A stretch of DNA of 64,000 nt from Neopestalotiopsis rosae. Its lineage: Eukaryota; Ascomycota; Sordariomycetes; Amphisphaeriales; Sporocadaceae. A program made the position numbers and the translations under genes. The stretch covers positions 310,001-374,000 of the forward strand of contig JALGAS010000006.1 in assembly GCA_023078685.1 (NCBI GenBank), given 5' to 3'. The notes beneath the pieces are model-generated. The model was not told the origin of the DNA, searched no databases, and was given only the letters and a program-made list of their open reading frames with translations. Position 1 is the first letter of the stretch. The number at the start of each line of letters is the position of its first letter. Shown here piece by piece: positions 22,389 to 35,423 of this stretch.

Positions 22389-23989
22389 ATGGACGCGCAA
22401 ACCATGGCGATGCTCTTGCCCAAAGGCATTGTCTACAACGACTCTCGGATCTACAACGAGATTGCAAGTTATCCTGTGATCCCGCGTGAAAAGATATGGC
22501 ATTACTGGCATGGTACTATGACGGTCGCTCCGCTCCTCTGGCTTTGCACCATACTGACCGAGTCTCAGTCTATACCACAACCTTTGGCAAGCTGAAGGAC
22601 CCCACTGCTAATCGGTTGGAAAACTTTTGGTGGCATGTCTTGGGTAGCGATAGGAGTCAGCTTTCCGGCCCGACACTCGCCAGGATCTTTGAGCAAATAT
22701 CCGATGGGCCTACGTTTGTGCCGCTGAGAGGGCCCCCGAACCGATATGAAGGACCTTCGATTCCGGTATGCTCAATCACTGGAGCGACTATAGGACTTTC
22801 TGACCATGGATACCAGGCAATCTTGAAGCATGTTCAATCCGACAAGGGAAAAGCCAAGGCGCCGGACAGCCCGGGTGCAGCCAATGAGGAGTCGCCACAA
22901 AAAGAGCCTCCCAAAGCTTTGGCATCATCTTCAACAAAACCGCCTCCCGCCCACCCAATCTTGAAGAAGCCAAGAGGGCCATCTTCATCGGGTCCGCGGC
23001 CCACGGCTCGGTTCGTATCGCCTGCTGGTTCAGATGTGGAAGATGAAGACGAAGAGACCGAAGTTGATTCGTCAACAAGCGGCACGGCAAATGGATCCTC
23101 ACAAACCAGACCTACAACCTCTTCGACAGCAAAGGAAAAGCCTAGGAAGCAGATTGGCGGTATCTCCAAGAAAAAGATTGTGGCATCTTCGAACAAACGA
23201 CGTCCTGCCATGCCAAGGCGACAGAGCTCGCAATCCTCCGCAACTGGTTCAGAAGCAGGCTCTCGTGAGGAACGCCCCTCCCCAAGCACGAGAAATTTAG
23301 GGCCATTGCGATCCGTTTCGCCAATAGTTGAGGGACCGGATCACGGAGATGACAGCCCGCGGCTCAGCGAAAAGGCAAGTGGCAAACGAGTTGCGGTGCC
23401 AGCAGCAGCTCCGGCAAAACCCGAGGTGCGCAATACCACTGCCAGTGCTGCTTCGGAGCGACCTGGTTCAGTACGTCCAAATAACATGGACAAAAAGGCT
23501 GCGAAGCCGAGGCAAGAGGCTAAGAAGACGGAAGCCTCGGTTGAGGCCACCGGGAGCTCACAACATACGACACCTCAACCAAAACCCAAACTCACCAGCA
23601 GCAACACCGAAGCGCATGTGCGGCCTGAAGCCACCGCCTCGCCAATGGTTCGATCCAAATCCAGCGGTGACGCTTTCAGAACGCCGACCCGGGACATTAA
23701 ACCTCGTAAAGCAGGGCCATTCCAGGGCTTAATATCTTCAAGTTCAGTGACGACTTCGAATGTCGCCGCCCAAGGCACCATCATCGAGTTTGATGACAAT
23801 GGTGCCACGGCGAGATTTGCAAGTTCCATGCAAGATGATTTTGCGGAAACGAGGCCTCGTAGGTCGGAATCAACGACAACGTTGACGCCTACAGCACCAA
23901 GCAACACCCCGACCGTGCCCCTTGGCCGCTCGAAAAGCCAGCTTACACTTCTTCTGGAACGACAGGGTGATAAAAAACATCGACGCTAG
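22389..23989 (+). CDS. DUF1752-like (AreA GATA-like domain) low-complexity protein
   Basis: Exons 22389-22512 and 22569-23989 with a 56-nt intron (branch CTGAC, acceptor TCTCAG); 514 residues. The first exon gives LPKGIVYNDSRIYNEIASYP and, after splicing, IWHYWHVYTTTFGKL, then RLENFWWHVLGSDR. That last block matches the RLEN-W-R pattern of the fungal domain named after the region outside the GATA finger of nitrogen regulator AreA (DUF1752). LSGPTLARIF and PLRGPPNRYEGP follow. The rest (about 110-480) is Ser/Pro/Lys-rich and disordered with many basic stretches. The C-terminus GRSKSQLTLLLE looks like a conserved short motif. No zinc finger is present, so DNA binding is not shown. A long C/T-rich stretch upstream may be its 5' leader. 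Confidence 0.82.
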
Positions 23990-26900
23990 TTCTCTTGATG
24001 TTGTATCACCTTCAGTGGTTAAGCCTAGCTTGTTACCTATACTCTTTCATCTGGCGCTTTTTCTTTCCGCATATTCTTGTTTTATATTTTCTCCATTGTC
24101 ATTCATCAAGGCCGTCCATCAGCGGGTGTGAAAATAAAAGTTTCCCATTGCATTGTGCTTTTACTTCATGGAAAGAGGTTCTAGAGGGGGGTTCATCGCT
24201 GTGGAATGGGCTATTGGAGCATTTAAGGTGTCCTCGTTGACAGCATTGCATAGGCGTTGACAGAACATTTCGGTGTTCAGCGTTGATTGATTACGGCGGC
24301 TCATAGGACGTAGCTCTATACCATATTCGCGTCCAACTTGAGTTGACAGCAATTTTCTTGTATATCCTCATTGGTTAGGAGAAGCGCCGTTTTGTTCCGA
24401 TGGCGACTCGAGATAACCCAACTACAGCGCTTCGTCATCAAAAAGTAAAGGAAGAATGTTATGGACGGATTTGGCCGCCCGCCATGGACTAGAGAAGCCC
24501 TGTCGTTTGGGAGCTCCGCCCAAAGGCAAGGGCTTCTAACCGCTGTGGCTCTCAAACCCCCTGTCGCCAGGAACGTGACAGGTCACGGCAAGTGGTCCAG
24601 ACTTCGGAGATCATTCGAAACCCCCAAACTCTCCTGCTTGGGAGGCTGGCAAGCTCTTCTTGGCTAGGATTCAAGAAACAGAAAAACCCCCAGAGCCCCC
24701 CAAGGATGCTTTGATCGCACGTGGTAAAAGAGCCGTCGCAAACCGTTCCAGGGGCCATTTCCACTATGTATGCGGCCTCTTCCGACGGCACAACGGTTTC
24801 CATTGGGTTTTCTTTTACTTCTTGCTGCTGCGAGCGTCACATGCCAATTTGCATTCAGGCCTCAAAGTCAGGTATCTGAGGAGTTGAGAGAGAGAGTTTT
24901 GCCTATGGAGACAATATTTCGTAACACTTCCCCATCTCTGTGGAGAACACTGGCGCAAACCTGCTGAACGAAAAGTGTTAATTTGTATCTGACCCCTCTT
25001 CATCCCCATGCGAGGTGACGGGGAGTGGTGACATATCACGATCGATACACGGATTATCAATTGAGATACTTTACGGTACAACCAATGGGCGAGGGGAAGT
25101 GATGCCTACTTTTAGGGCACTCACCTCACTGCTTGTTTCGTTTTACGCTTGACCAGCCTGTCGGAGCTGCCCCTTGCGAGGGGGGTGGGAATGTGGAATA
25201 CGACTTGCAACAGCCAGACGAAGTATCCTGCTCTTTGTTTGCCCATAGTTGGCGATCCTTCAACGCACGTGGGTTACCACTGCATTGCATGTTGCATATT
25301 GTGGTAGCTTGGAGCTCCTTTGACTCGGTCAACGAATTCTGCATAGCACGCGAAAATCAACCATGGATAACATGGATCCAAGCCAAAGTCTACAGAGTAC
25401 CTAGCTCTGCTTGTCCCTTTTCTGGAATATACCTGTTCTAAGGGCTGTCCCAGATGGTAACTAAACACAACCCCGCGCTTCGGGGGCGGCTCTTTCAGGG
25501 ACCGACCACTGATATTCCCTTTCCGAGACTTTGTTATCACTTTTCACTTATTAATCCTCCCACGTCCTATTTCAACGTATTGGAAGACATAGTGAAGCAA
25601 CCCGAGGGCAACCCCCACACCTTACCCCGTTGATGTGCTGAATTGCTAAGAGGTAGAATCCCCTTCCACCCCCACATCCGTCAACGATCTCTCCGTGCCC
25701 CATTTCTCAGTTCTCGGGGCCCCGGATATGCAAATCAAATCCTCTATACGACCCGGACACACACACAGCAGGTCACGGTGAAATCCTTCCTTTGCGCAAT
25801 TTCTTTCCTCTCGTCATCCTCCTATTTGTGTATCACTCCTCTTCAAAAGTCGGATTGCAGATTCATGGGAAGTACAAGATCTTATGCGATCGTCCTCCAA
25901 CACAAATGTAGCAACAAAGTTGCTCTCCCTGCCAAACAGAGGAAATAGTGTGTGTAGTACGACTGACATCCGGCGTTGACCGGGCTTTGCCTTCACCGGT
26001 GTGAGACTCAATTAGACCGTCAATCATGACTTTTCGGTGCGAGTTCCGATTTGTAAACATGGCTCGCTGCAACGGGGGCAGATCGTCTTTTCTGATTCAT
26101 CTCGTCATCTCCTTGTCACTTTTTCCTCGGATCATATTCAACTGCCCGTTTCAACGCAAGCATGACGTTGGGGCTCGGACTCCCATGGTATATACTGGAT
26201 TGGGTCGTGAGAGAAAAGTAAAAAGAGGTCCCCTTTATCACAAAACTCTTATGATTGACCCCCCACGTCCCTCAGCTCTTTCAGCCTTGGGTCAGATCAT
26301 ACGCCTGGTTGGGAATACATAATCTGGGTAACCGTGTACTTGTTCATTACCTCACGGGGTTTTCATGATCTGACATGACTTGTTCCGTGTCGCATATCTC
26401 GCTTGTCTATGTAAGAAATCCCACCAAAATCGGTTAATGGTAGTCTATCCAGGTACCCAAGCAAGGTACCACGTAGAAGGTTGTAATCGGCCAGTTTTGT
26501 TGCTCGTGACCTAAACAAGGCAAGCTCAGTTCGCCGAGATCACCTTTTCTCTCTGCTATACAAAGGTCTTGCCCGTTCTACTTCTCTCTAGCCTGTCATT
26601 GGTTCTTTTCCCGAAGCTTTTTCGGTTCCAAGCTACTCAACGGCGTGGCGGTGCGGTCCGCGGTGAGGATCTTTTCTTACCGATTATATTTGCTTGTCAG
26701 TCTATGTGGATCTTTACTCTGTTCACTTAGTTGGTGAGCCCCCCAAAACCTCGACGGAGTTACCTATTTGAACCGACTCGTGTCCATCATAGTTTTGATC
26801 ATGTTCTGATGGCGAGCTTTATTGTTGCTTAGTAGCCATGAGCATGTTTATACGTGTCAATCCAGACACTACGAGCTGAATTATTGTTGGAGAGTACAGC

Positions 26901-27200
26901 AGCGCATAGGTTCTCTTCGTACTTTTAGGCAAATCATGCTTCTTTGTCTTTGGCTGCTTGTCACTCGGTATGTTTACCGCCTTCAGACATGTCAAATTGG
27001 TGTAAATGTTTATGATTTTCATCTACCGAGTCGAGCCTCTGACATGCTTCCCGTCACATAATGAGCAGGAGTCATTTGAACCAGTCTCGTGCCGCAAGCA
27101 ATTTTTCCGCTTCCTACCATCTAGAAAAAGAATGAATGCCCTGTTTATAAAACGCCATGACCGAAAAAACAAATAGATTGACCGCAGTGGACGAACGTGT
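23990..27200. other. Gene-poor region (about 3.2 kb)
   Basis: Contains the 3' ends of the flanking convergent genes and no convincing coding region. The only open frame I would flag is the short signal-peptide-like one at 24770-24967. Confidence 0.5.
24770..24967 (+). CDS. Possible short secreted peptide (very tentative)
   Basis: A 65-codon frame starting with ATG. Its N-terminus reads like a signal peptide: MRPLPTAQRF, hydrophobic core LGFLLLLAAASV, then a polar TCQ before a charged remainder ending in Cys. There is no homology I recognise, no second exon is evident, and frames of this length arise by chance in a 3-kb intergenic region. Confidence 0.15.
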   Translation: MRPLPTAQRFPLGFLLLLAAASVTCQFAFRPQSQVSEELRERVLPMETIFRNTSPSLWRTLAQTC

Positions 27201-28588
<1,388 letters not shown>

Positions 28589-30509
28589 TGTAGAATGTGC
28601 GGATGCCGATCTTGTGAATGTGTGAAGTAGAAAGAATGATTATTAAAAAAAAAATTGTGGCAAACGCCGTGAATTATTTCCCACGGGCAAAAGGCACGAA
28701 AGAAATAGAAAATGAAAAAGGGCAGGTTCCCCCAGGAATGGAAGGAACAATGCTATTGCAGTGGAAATCGAAAATTCTATAGGAAAAAGTTCGTAGCTTT
28801 TTCGAGAGTTTTCGTGTCACCCAACAAAAAAGTCTGGAATGACGTAGAAAGATGTTATAAGGAGCTTCTTCCGATTGTCCAACAGCTCCAGTACCTCGAT
28901 TGGGTACCTATCTCTTAGTGTGGCGGATTGCGGGAAGGGGAATAGAAGGTGCCCAAGGTCGACGCGTTTGTGGTTCGTTTTCCTATTAGTCTGCCGAGTC
29001 TAGTAGCGCTGACGCTGAGGTAGTGCAGCTTTATTATTGTTGAGTTGGGTTGGAAGACAGCTTCCGAACAACGAGTGGATTAGATGGACATGGAAGAGGA
29101 GGAGGAGCAGAGAGAAGAAGAGAAGGAGTAGAAAAAACTGTCCCTTTTGAAAAGAGGGTGCTCGATTGTCTTAAAAAGCTACGAAAACTACGGTCTAGAA
29201 GGCAGGACAATAAGAAAAACCACCCCCTGATCTAGCTCCAATGGCCAGGACAGATTGTCACGATCTCATCAAATTTTGCTTGCTCAATACATAGAGTAGT
29301 ACACACATACCACAGTATGTACAGGCCAAAAAAAAGTTCGACCTCGACCTCGAACCGCCCAGAGCTTGGCTCCTCGCCTCCGGTTCCGGCTGGATCACAA
29401 GACCCTTCAGGGCCTGCATAGACTTGTCGCAAAAAAGAAAGATGACCCCTGCCAGCTATCAAATCTGGCTGTCACTCCCCCAAAAGACCCCTCGACCCCC
29501 GTCAAACCCGTATTATGTGTTCGCTTCTTGGGAGCTCTGGTGGGGAAATCTGCACTACTCCGTCTCTACAGTCAAGGGCGAAACTTTGGGGAAGCACAAA
29601 GCTGTGGACCAATGTCGTCCACTGAAAGTCGACATGTGGGGGATTTCTTGGGGATATTCAGTAGCTACACTAAGGGTAGTCAAGGTAGTTTGCCCGGGGA
29701 AGTAAAGGGACGAGATCCATTGGACGGTAACCCCTCTCCAGCTGGGGGGGACCGTTTCCCCCACTATCTTCTATACTAGAAATGGCCTTTTGGATGGGCG
29801 AGTTTACAGTGGGATTCCCGTCCGCGGCTGACTATTCGGGTGCAGATTGACCTTGATCGGCCTGGATGATCTAGACCCTGGCGCCAGTGGGTCCCCAAGC
29901 TAGGTGAACAAACAGCACCCCGGTGACAAGGACAGCACAGCTTTGCCTCCAGCTTTTTCTAGAAGGAGATGGGCTTTTACTTCTCTTGAGAGACTGTCTT
30001 CTGTACTATGACTCTGAAAAGTTGAATATACGCAGCCTTTGTGGCAAAGGGCATGTTCAACTCTTTACATCGGGCGTACTTATACTTGCGTTGTCAGTTG
30101 AAGCATCCAAGGGGAATACTATTTAGCTCGTATACCTGGGTAGCTGCCCCTTAAAGTGCGGAGAAGCAGTGGCGGCGTCAGCCCTATCGTCGAGACTCGA
30201 GAGCTCACACTGTTCGAGGTTCGATCGTGGCTGTTCTAGACAAGGTCAGACGAATATGCAGCTGGTGGCGGCGGCATACCATTCTCCGTCTGACTGCAGT
30301 AACGTCGGGATCGTGGAAGGCCGTCCCTTTTTTCTCAAAGCCAAAAACAGTGGCTGAGGAAAACCAATTGTATCATAGGGTATTTGTATAAAACTATTGA
30401 CATGCTTTCTTCTATGATAAACACCGAATGCATCATGGTAAAATTTCTGCACAACGCTTTCAAACTGCAGAGCAATTGATATCTGTCGTCCATCTCTTTA
30501 GCGGCCGCT
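28589..30509. other. Intergenic region (about 1.9 kb)
   Basis: Upstream of the SDR gene and downstream of the isovaleryl-CoA dehydrogenase gene. A-rich just upstream of 28588 (poly-A run near 28650). No gene is supported. Confidence 0.5.
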
Positions 30510-31861
30510 TTATGCATTTGCATACTCCTTGTTGAAAGCTCTGCCAATAACCATTCTTCTAATCTCAGATGTGCCTGCGCCAATCTCATAAAGTTTTGCA
30601 CTGTCATCTGTTAGTCCTTTTGTGTCCGTCAACGTCCATTGGTGGGTGGGATGGTGACTTACTCTCTCAATATTCTGGAAGCAGGCATCTCTTCCGTGTA
30701 GCCCATACCACCCAGAAGCTGAATAGCATCCAAGCTACATTCAGTTGCTCTCTCTGCAGCATATAGAATAGCACCAGCGCAGTCTTGCGTCTTGATAAGT
30801 CCCTCTTCATCTACAGCCTTGGCTGTTGCATATGTGTATGCCCGAGATGCCTGGAGTTTGGTGTACATATCTGCCAGTTTACCCTGAACAAATTGGTTGT
30901 GAGCAATAGGCTGGCCAAACTGCTTCCTCTGATGCGAAAACGGCAAGGCAATGTCCAGAGCTGCTTGCATGAGACCCAGAGGTCCGGCACTGAGAACCAA
31001 CCGCTCGAGGTCAAGACCTTCCATCAACACTCGGACACCACCATTGATCTGGCCCAGCACGTTCTCTTCGGGAATGAAGACATCTTCAAAAACGAGTTCA
31101 CCCGTATTGCTACCGCGCATACCCATCTTGTCCAATTTTCGTGCGCAGCTGAAACCCTTGAAACCCGTCTCAAGTAAGAATGCAGTCATGCCCTTGGAGC
31201 CCTTCTCTGGCTCCGTCTTTGCGTATACTACAATGACCTGAGCATCCGGGCCATTGGTAATCCACATTTTGGTGCCATTGAGAAGGTATCCGCCGTCCAC
31301 TTTTTTGGCGGTAGTCCGCATGCTCACGACATCACTGCCGGCTCCCGACTCGGACATGGCCAGCGCGCCGATGCTCGTGCCGGCGATGAGGCCGGGCAGG
31401 TACTTTTCCTTTTGCGCCGGGCTGCCGTTGAGCTGCAGCTGATTGACGCAGAGCTGCGAGTGCGCCGCGTAGCTCAGGCCGATGGAGCCGCTGGCCCGCG
31501 AGATCTCCTCGAGCACGACGCAGTGCGCCTGGTAGCCCATGGCCAGGCCGCCGTAGTCCTCGTCGGCCGTCATGCCCAGGAACCCCGCCTCGCCCAGCTT
31601 GGGCCACATGTCGTTGGGGAAGGCATTGGACTTGTCCGTGTGCGCTGCCACCTCCTCTGTGATCTCGCGGCGGGCAAACTCTTGCACCCTCTCGCGGAGC
31701 TCAGAAAGATCAGCCGCCGACGGTGGCTCAAAGCCCTTGGGGTGCTTTGACGAGTGGTGGCGGACTTGGAGTGCTGCAGGGAGCACTCTTCTAGGGGATG
31801 AAGTAGTAATTGCTTGCCTGGTGGGCGTGGCCAGACATCTCAGAGAACGTACACTTGCCAT
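30510..31861 (-). CDS. ivdA: Isovaleryl-CoA dehydrogenase, mitochondrial
   Basis: FAD enzyme that oxidises isovaleryl-CoA to 3-methylcrotonyl-CoA in leucine catabolism in the mitochondrial matrix, passing electrons to ETF. Exons 30663-31861 and 30510-30600 with a 62-nt intron; splicing restores [20 protein letters not shown]; 429 residues, the usual length. A basic, Ser/Ala-rich presequence covers about residues 1-38. Signature 1 of acyl-CoA dehydrogenases ([10 protein letters not shown]) is near residue 173, signature 2 ([20 protein letters not shown]) near 385. The catalytic Glu sits in [13 protein letters not shown], the position particular to isovaleryl-CoA dehydrogenases rather than short- or medium-chain enzymes. 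The start is the first ATG that gives a targeting sequence. It is divergent from the next leucine-pathway gene across 362 bp. Confidence 0.96.
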
Positions 31862-32223
31862 TGTTGGTCTATGTCTATGAATGAATGGTATATTAAGGCA
31901 GAATGATTCGCAGATATACAAGAGAAGTAGAAACAGATAAAAGTGAGATGTTTACTTTTTACTTTTACGGGTTCATGTTGCAGATGGTCGCGGGTCTGAC
32001 ATCCCGTCCTCGGTTCAGCGGTTCAGCGGCAAAGCGCGGCTCCACACGGCTCATGGAGCTCGACCTGCCCTCACTGGAATGGACGTCACGCGGGCTTCGA
32101 GGGCATTGATCAGCTTGCACAGACTCACATAGATCTGGGCCGGTCAGCTTTTTCTTTTCTTTTCTCTTCTCCTGCAATTTCTATGCTTCAATCTGCTGTA
32201 GTTTGACTGGTTCCGTGTTCACA
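31862..32223. promoter_or_regulatory. Bidirectional promoter of leucine-degradation gene pair
   Basis: The start codons of ivdA (-) and mccB (+) are only 362 bp apart. Near the middle, at 32011-32039, four CGG triplets occur in direct orientation: CGG-TTCAG-CGG-TTCAG-CGG, then CGG again after 7 nt. A pyrimidine-rich tract (TTTTTCTTTTCTTTTCTCTT) at about 32149-32169 precedes mccB, as in many fungal promoters. Confidence 0.7.
32011..32039 (+). promoter_or_regulatory. Candidate Zn2Cys6 regulator site: direct CGG array
   Basis: CGGTTCAG is repeated twice and followed by CGGC, so three CGG triplets stand exactly 8 bp apart, with a fourth CGG ending at 32039. Fungal Zn2Cys6 factors bind paired CGG half-sites with fixed spacing, including direct repeats. 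The site lies about 150 bp from the ivdA start and 185 bp from the mccB start. Binding is inferred. Confidence 0.5.
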
Positions 32224-34093
32224 ATGTCGATTCCAAGGTCCTCGAGAGACCTGCTCTCCCTGTCCCGCCAATTGAACCGAGTGTCGAGACCAAAACACAT
32301 TATTCCCCGCCATGTCCTGCCACGAACATCCTCACGAGCCGTTGCCTCTTACACGGCGCCGTACCAGGCCAATGCTGTATCGGTGATCCAGAGCAATGTC
32401 GACGCGACGAGCGACGAGTTCAAGGAGAACCAGAAGCTCATGGACGAGGCAATGGCAAGATTGGAAAAGCTGACACGGACTGCCCAGCAGGGAGGTTCCG
32501 CAAAAGCTAGAGAGAAACACCTTGCCCGCAAGAAGATGCTGCCTCGGGACAGAGTGACGGCCCTGGTTGACCCCGGCACTACCTTTATGGAGTTGTCGCC
32601 ATTGGCCGGGCACGAGCTATACCCAGAAGCGGATGTGCCCGCGGCGGGCATCATTACCGGCGTTGGTGTGGTCGAGGGCGTAACGTGCATGATTGTCGCG
32701 AACGACAGCACGGTCAAAGGTGGCACATACTACCCCATCACGGTCAAGAAGCATTTGCGGGCACAAGCTGTCGCGCAGGAGAACAAGCTACCGTGGGTCG
32801 CTCTCCCCTCCTATTACACACCCTTCTTTATAGTATTGTCTTAATCGAAGCTAGCTAACAAGACCCACAGCTGTATATACCTCGTAGACTCGGGCGGCGC
32901 AAACCTGCCCCATCAGTCCGATGTGTTCCCAGACAAGGACCACTTTGGCCGCATCTTTTACAACCAGGCGCGAATGAGTTCTCAGGGAATTCCACAAGTA
33001 TCAGTGGTCATGGGACTTTGCACGGCTGGTGGTGCCTATGTGCCGGCCATGAGTGACGAGAATATCATTGTTGAGAAGCAGGGCAACATCTTCTTGGCTG
33101 GTCCGCCATTGGTAAAAGCAGCTACCGGTGAGGTCGTCTCTGCGGAAGAACTTGGCGGTGGTGAGATGCATACTTCAGTGTCGGGTGTGTCTGACTACCT
33201 GGCTGTGGACGATGCGCATGCCATTGTGCTCGCCCGGAGATGCATCAGTAATCTGAACTGGCCCAAGAAGGCAGACCCCCCAGCAGCCTCCATTGCTGAA
33301 CCACTCTATCCCGAGTCGGAACTCTTGGGAATCGCGTCGACCAACCTGCGCAAGCCACTACCTATTCATGAAGTCATTGCACGCATTGTAGATGGCTCAC
33401 ACTTTTCCGAGTTCAAGCGCGACTTTGGCACGACCTTGGTGACTGGCTTCGCCAGCATCTATGGATACAAGGTCGGCATCGTGGCCAACAATGGTATCCT
33501 ATTTGGCACTTCTTCGCAAAAGGGTGCCCATTTCATTGAACTTTGTGCGCAGCGAGGAATCCCTCTGGTTTTCTTGCAGAACATTAGTGGTTTCATGGTG
33601 GGTAAAGAGGCCGAGCGCGAGGGCATCGCTAAGCATGGAGCCAAACTTGTGACGGCGGTAGCATGCGCCGACGTTCCCAAGTTCACAGTCGTGGTAGGCG
33701 GCAGCTATGGTGCGGGCAACTATGGCATGTGCGGTCGCGCGTATAGCCCAAGGTTCTTGTGGATGTGGCCAAATGCCCGGATAGGTGTCATGGGCGGCGA
33801 GCAGCTGGCCAATGTGATGGAGACGGTAGGACAAAAGGCAGATCCTGAGTTGAGGGACCGAATTGACCGCGAGAGCGATGCTGTCTTTTCGTCTGCCCGA
33901 CTTTGGGTAAGTATCTCCAGGTTTCCAAGTTTCCTAGAGAAAAGCCATGCTGATACTGATACAATCACAGGACGACGGTGTGATCCCGCCACAGCATACC
34001 CGGAGGTACTTGGGTTTGGGCTTGCGAGCGGCCTTATCAGGGAAGAACGAGGTCAAGCATGGCGATACAAGATTTGGTGTTTTCAGAATGTAA
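32224..34093 (+). CDS. mccB: 3-methylcrotonyl-CoA carboxylase, non-biotin-containing beta subunit
   Basis: Carboxyltransferase half of the biotin enzyme that makes 3-methylglutaconyl-CoA, the step after isovaleryl-CoA dehydrogenase. Exons 32224-32792, 32871-33906 and 33971-34093; introns of 78 and 64 nt; 575 residues, near the usual length. Splicing with the GTGGGT donor at 32793 gives [16 protein letters not shown]; the nearby alternative GT would break the frame. Seen: basic mitochondrial presequence, [40 protein letters not shown], the [18 protein letters not shown] oxyanion-hole block, [18 protein letters not shown], and the C-terminal RFGVFRM found in MCC beta subunits. The biotin-carrying alpha subunit, often adjacent in fungi (mccA in Aspergillus), is not in this window. 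Confidence 0.96.
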
Positions 34094-35423
34094 AACACTC
34101 ATGTATTAGAGCAGATGCAATAGCGTGGATTTGTATATATCGCATATAAATGTGCTTGTTCGAGTCAAACTTGACTATAGAGATGTATCCATGACTCGGG
34201 ACTGTCCAAATCAGTGTGGACCTCGTCGCATTCTATACTCTGCACAGCTTTGACATAGGTATTGAAAATATTAAAATGCCGCTCAATGAGTATCCAGGGC
34301 TATGTTCGGCTCAACTCCTAATCACGGTTACCATTCCCGGAAGACACGCCTCCCGAATCCTCACTATGATTTTTTTTTTCAGTGTTTCCGCGCCGCAGAC
34401 TGACGAACCATTGGATCGACACTGCGCCGGATGATGTCAGTTGCAATGCACTGGGTCGTGGCAACCAATGAGAGACGTGCGCATAGGAGATGGTGCGATC
34501 GATGGAGGAGTCGCGGGGTCCCAGTAACAAATTAGTGCTGAGCGTAGTGCGACAAGGGTTGCAGATGGATACTTTGATATATCATTGCGATTCACCTTCG
34601 AGGTCGGTCTTCTTTTAGAAACAAGATAGTGAATGTCTTGTAATGGGCTGAAGTTAAAAATCACAGTCCATCTGATTATTAAATAACCACAAGTAAGCAC
34701 AAAGATGACTGCAAACATACAGAATTTAGTGGTTGACCCAGTGATTATCTGCCACCACAGTTTGCTCGGGCATACGTCCTCAACAATGAACTCATCTCAT
34801 ACCTTGCAGATCTGTAGACTCGAGACCCCACAATCGAGTTGTGTTAGGTTTTTAAGCTTTGGGTACTTGCTAGGAGGCCACTGAAAGCAGATACTCGCAC
34901 GTCGCTCCAGCCAGGATCACATGCGCCAAGGTCGTTTCCAATTCAAGGCACAGCCATTGTCTTTTTGTCTCCTTCAGGCTCCTTTGAGCCTAGTACTGAG
35001 AGGAACGACCCTTTGTGTTCTGCTTTTATCGGTGACATGGCCCGTGCAGCCAGACGTTATGTCATTTCCCGTCGAGGGGGGGAAGAGGGAGAAAAGAAGA
35101 GTGAGTGATAATAATACACACCTACGTAGATAGCGGCGGCGGCAAAAGAATGAAGAACGAGAACGAACAAGTCCAACAATTAAGTCCATCGTCTCGATCA
35201 AACTAAAAAGATGGGATCGCTCTCCCGCATCCACATTTACTACCCTTAAGGCCAGTCTACCACTTACCACTTTGCTGGCTTCCAACACTATTATTGCTTT
35301 AAGATTCTTTCTAATAATCAGTCGCATTTTGACTTTGTCTATTCTTTTTGTTCACTCCCCTGGTTTCTCCCCCTCGTAACATACTATCTCTCTCTGCAGC
35401 CTTCGGGTTCGTTGTCGCGCATC
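34094..35423. other. Intergenic region / promoter and leader of the OSBP gene
   Basis: About 1.3 kb between two + strand genes. The last 200 bp before 35424 are C/T-rich, like a 5' leader. A short - strand frame with a hydrophobic start (34437-34718) is not convincing. No RNA gene seen. Confidence 0.5.

Noticed and set aside
34437..34718. 93-codon - strand frame with a hydrophobic N-terminus
   Set aside because: It lies in the promoter/leader region of the OSBP gene with no coding-like features after the first 25 residues.
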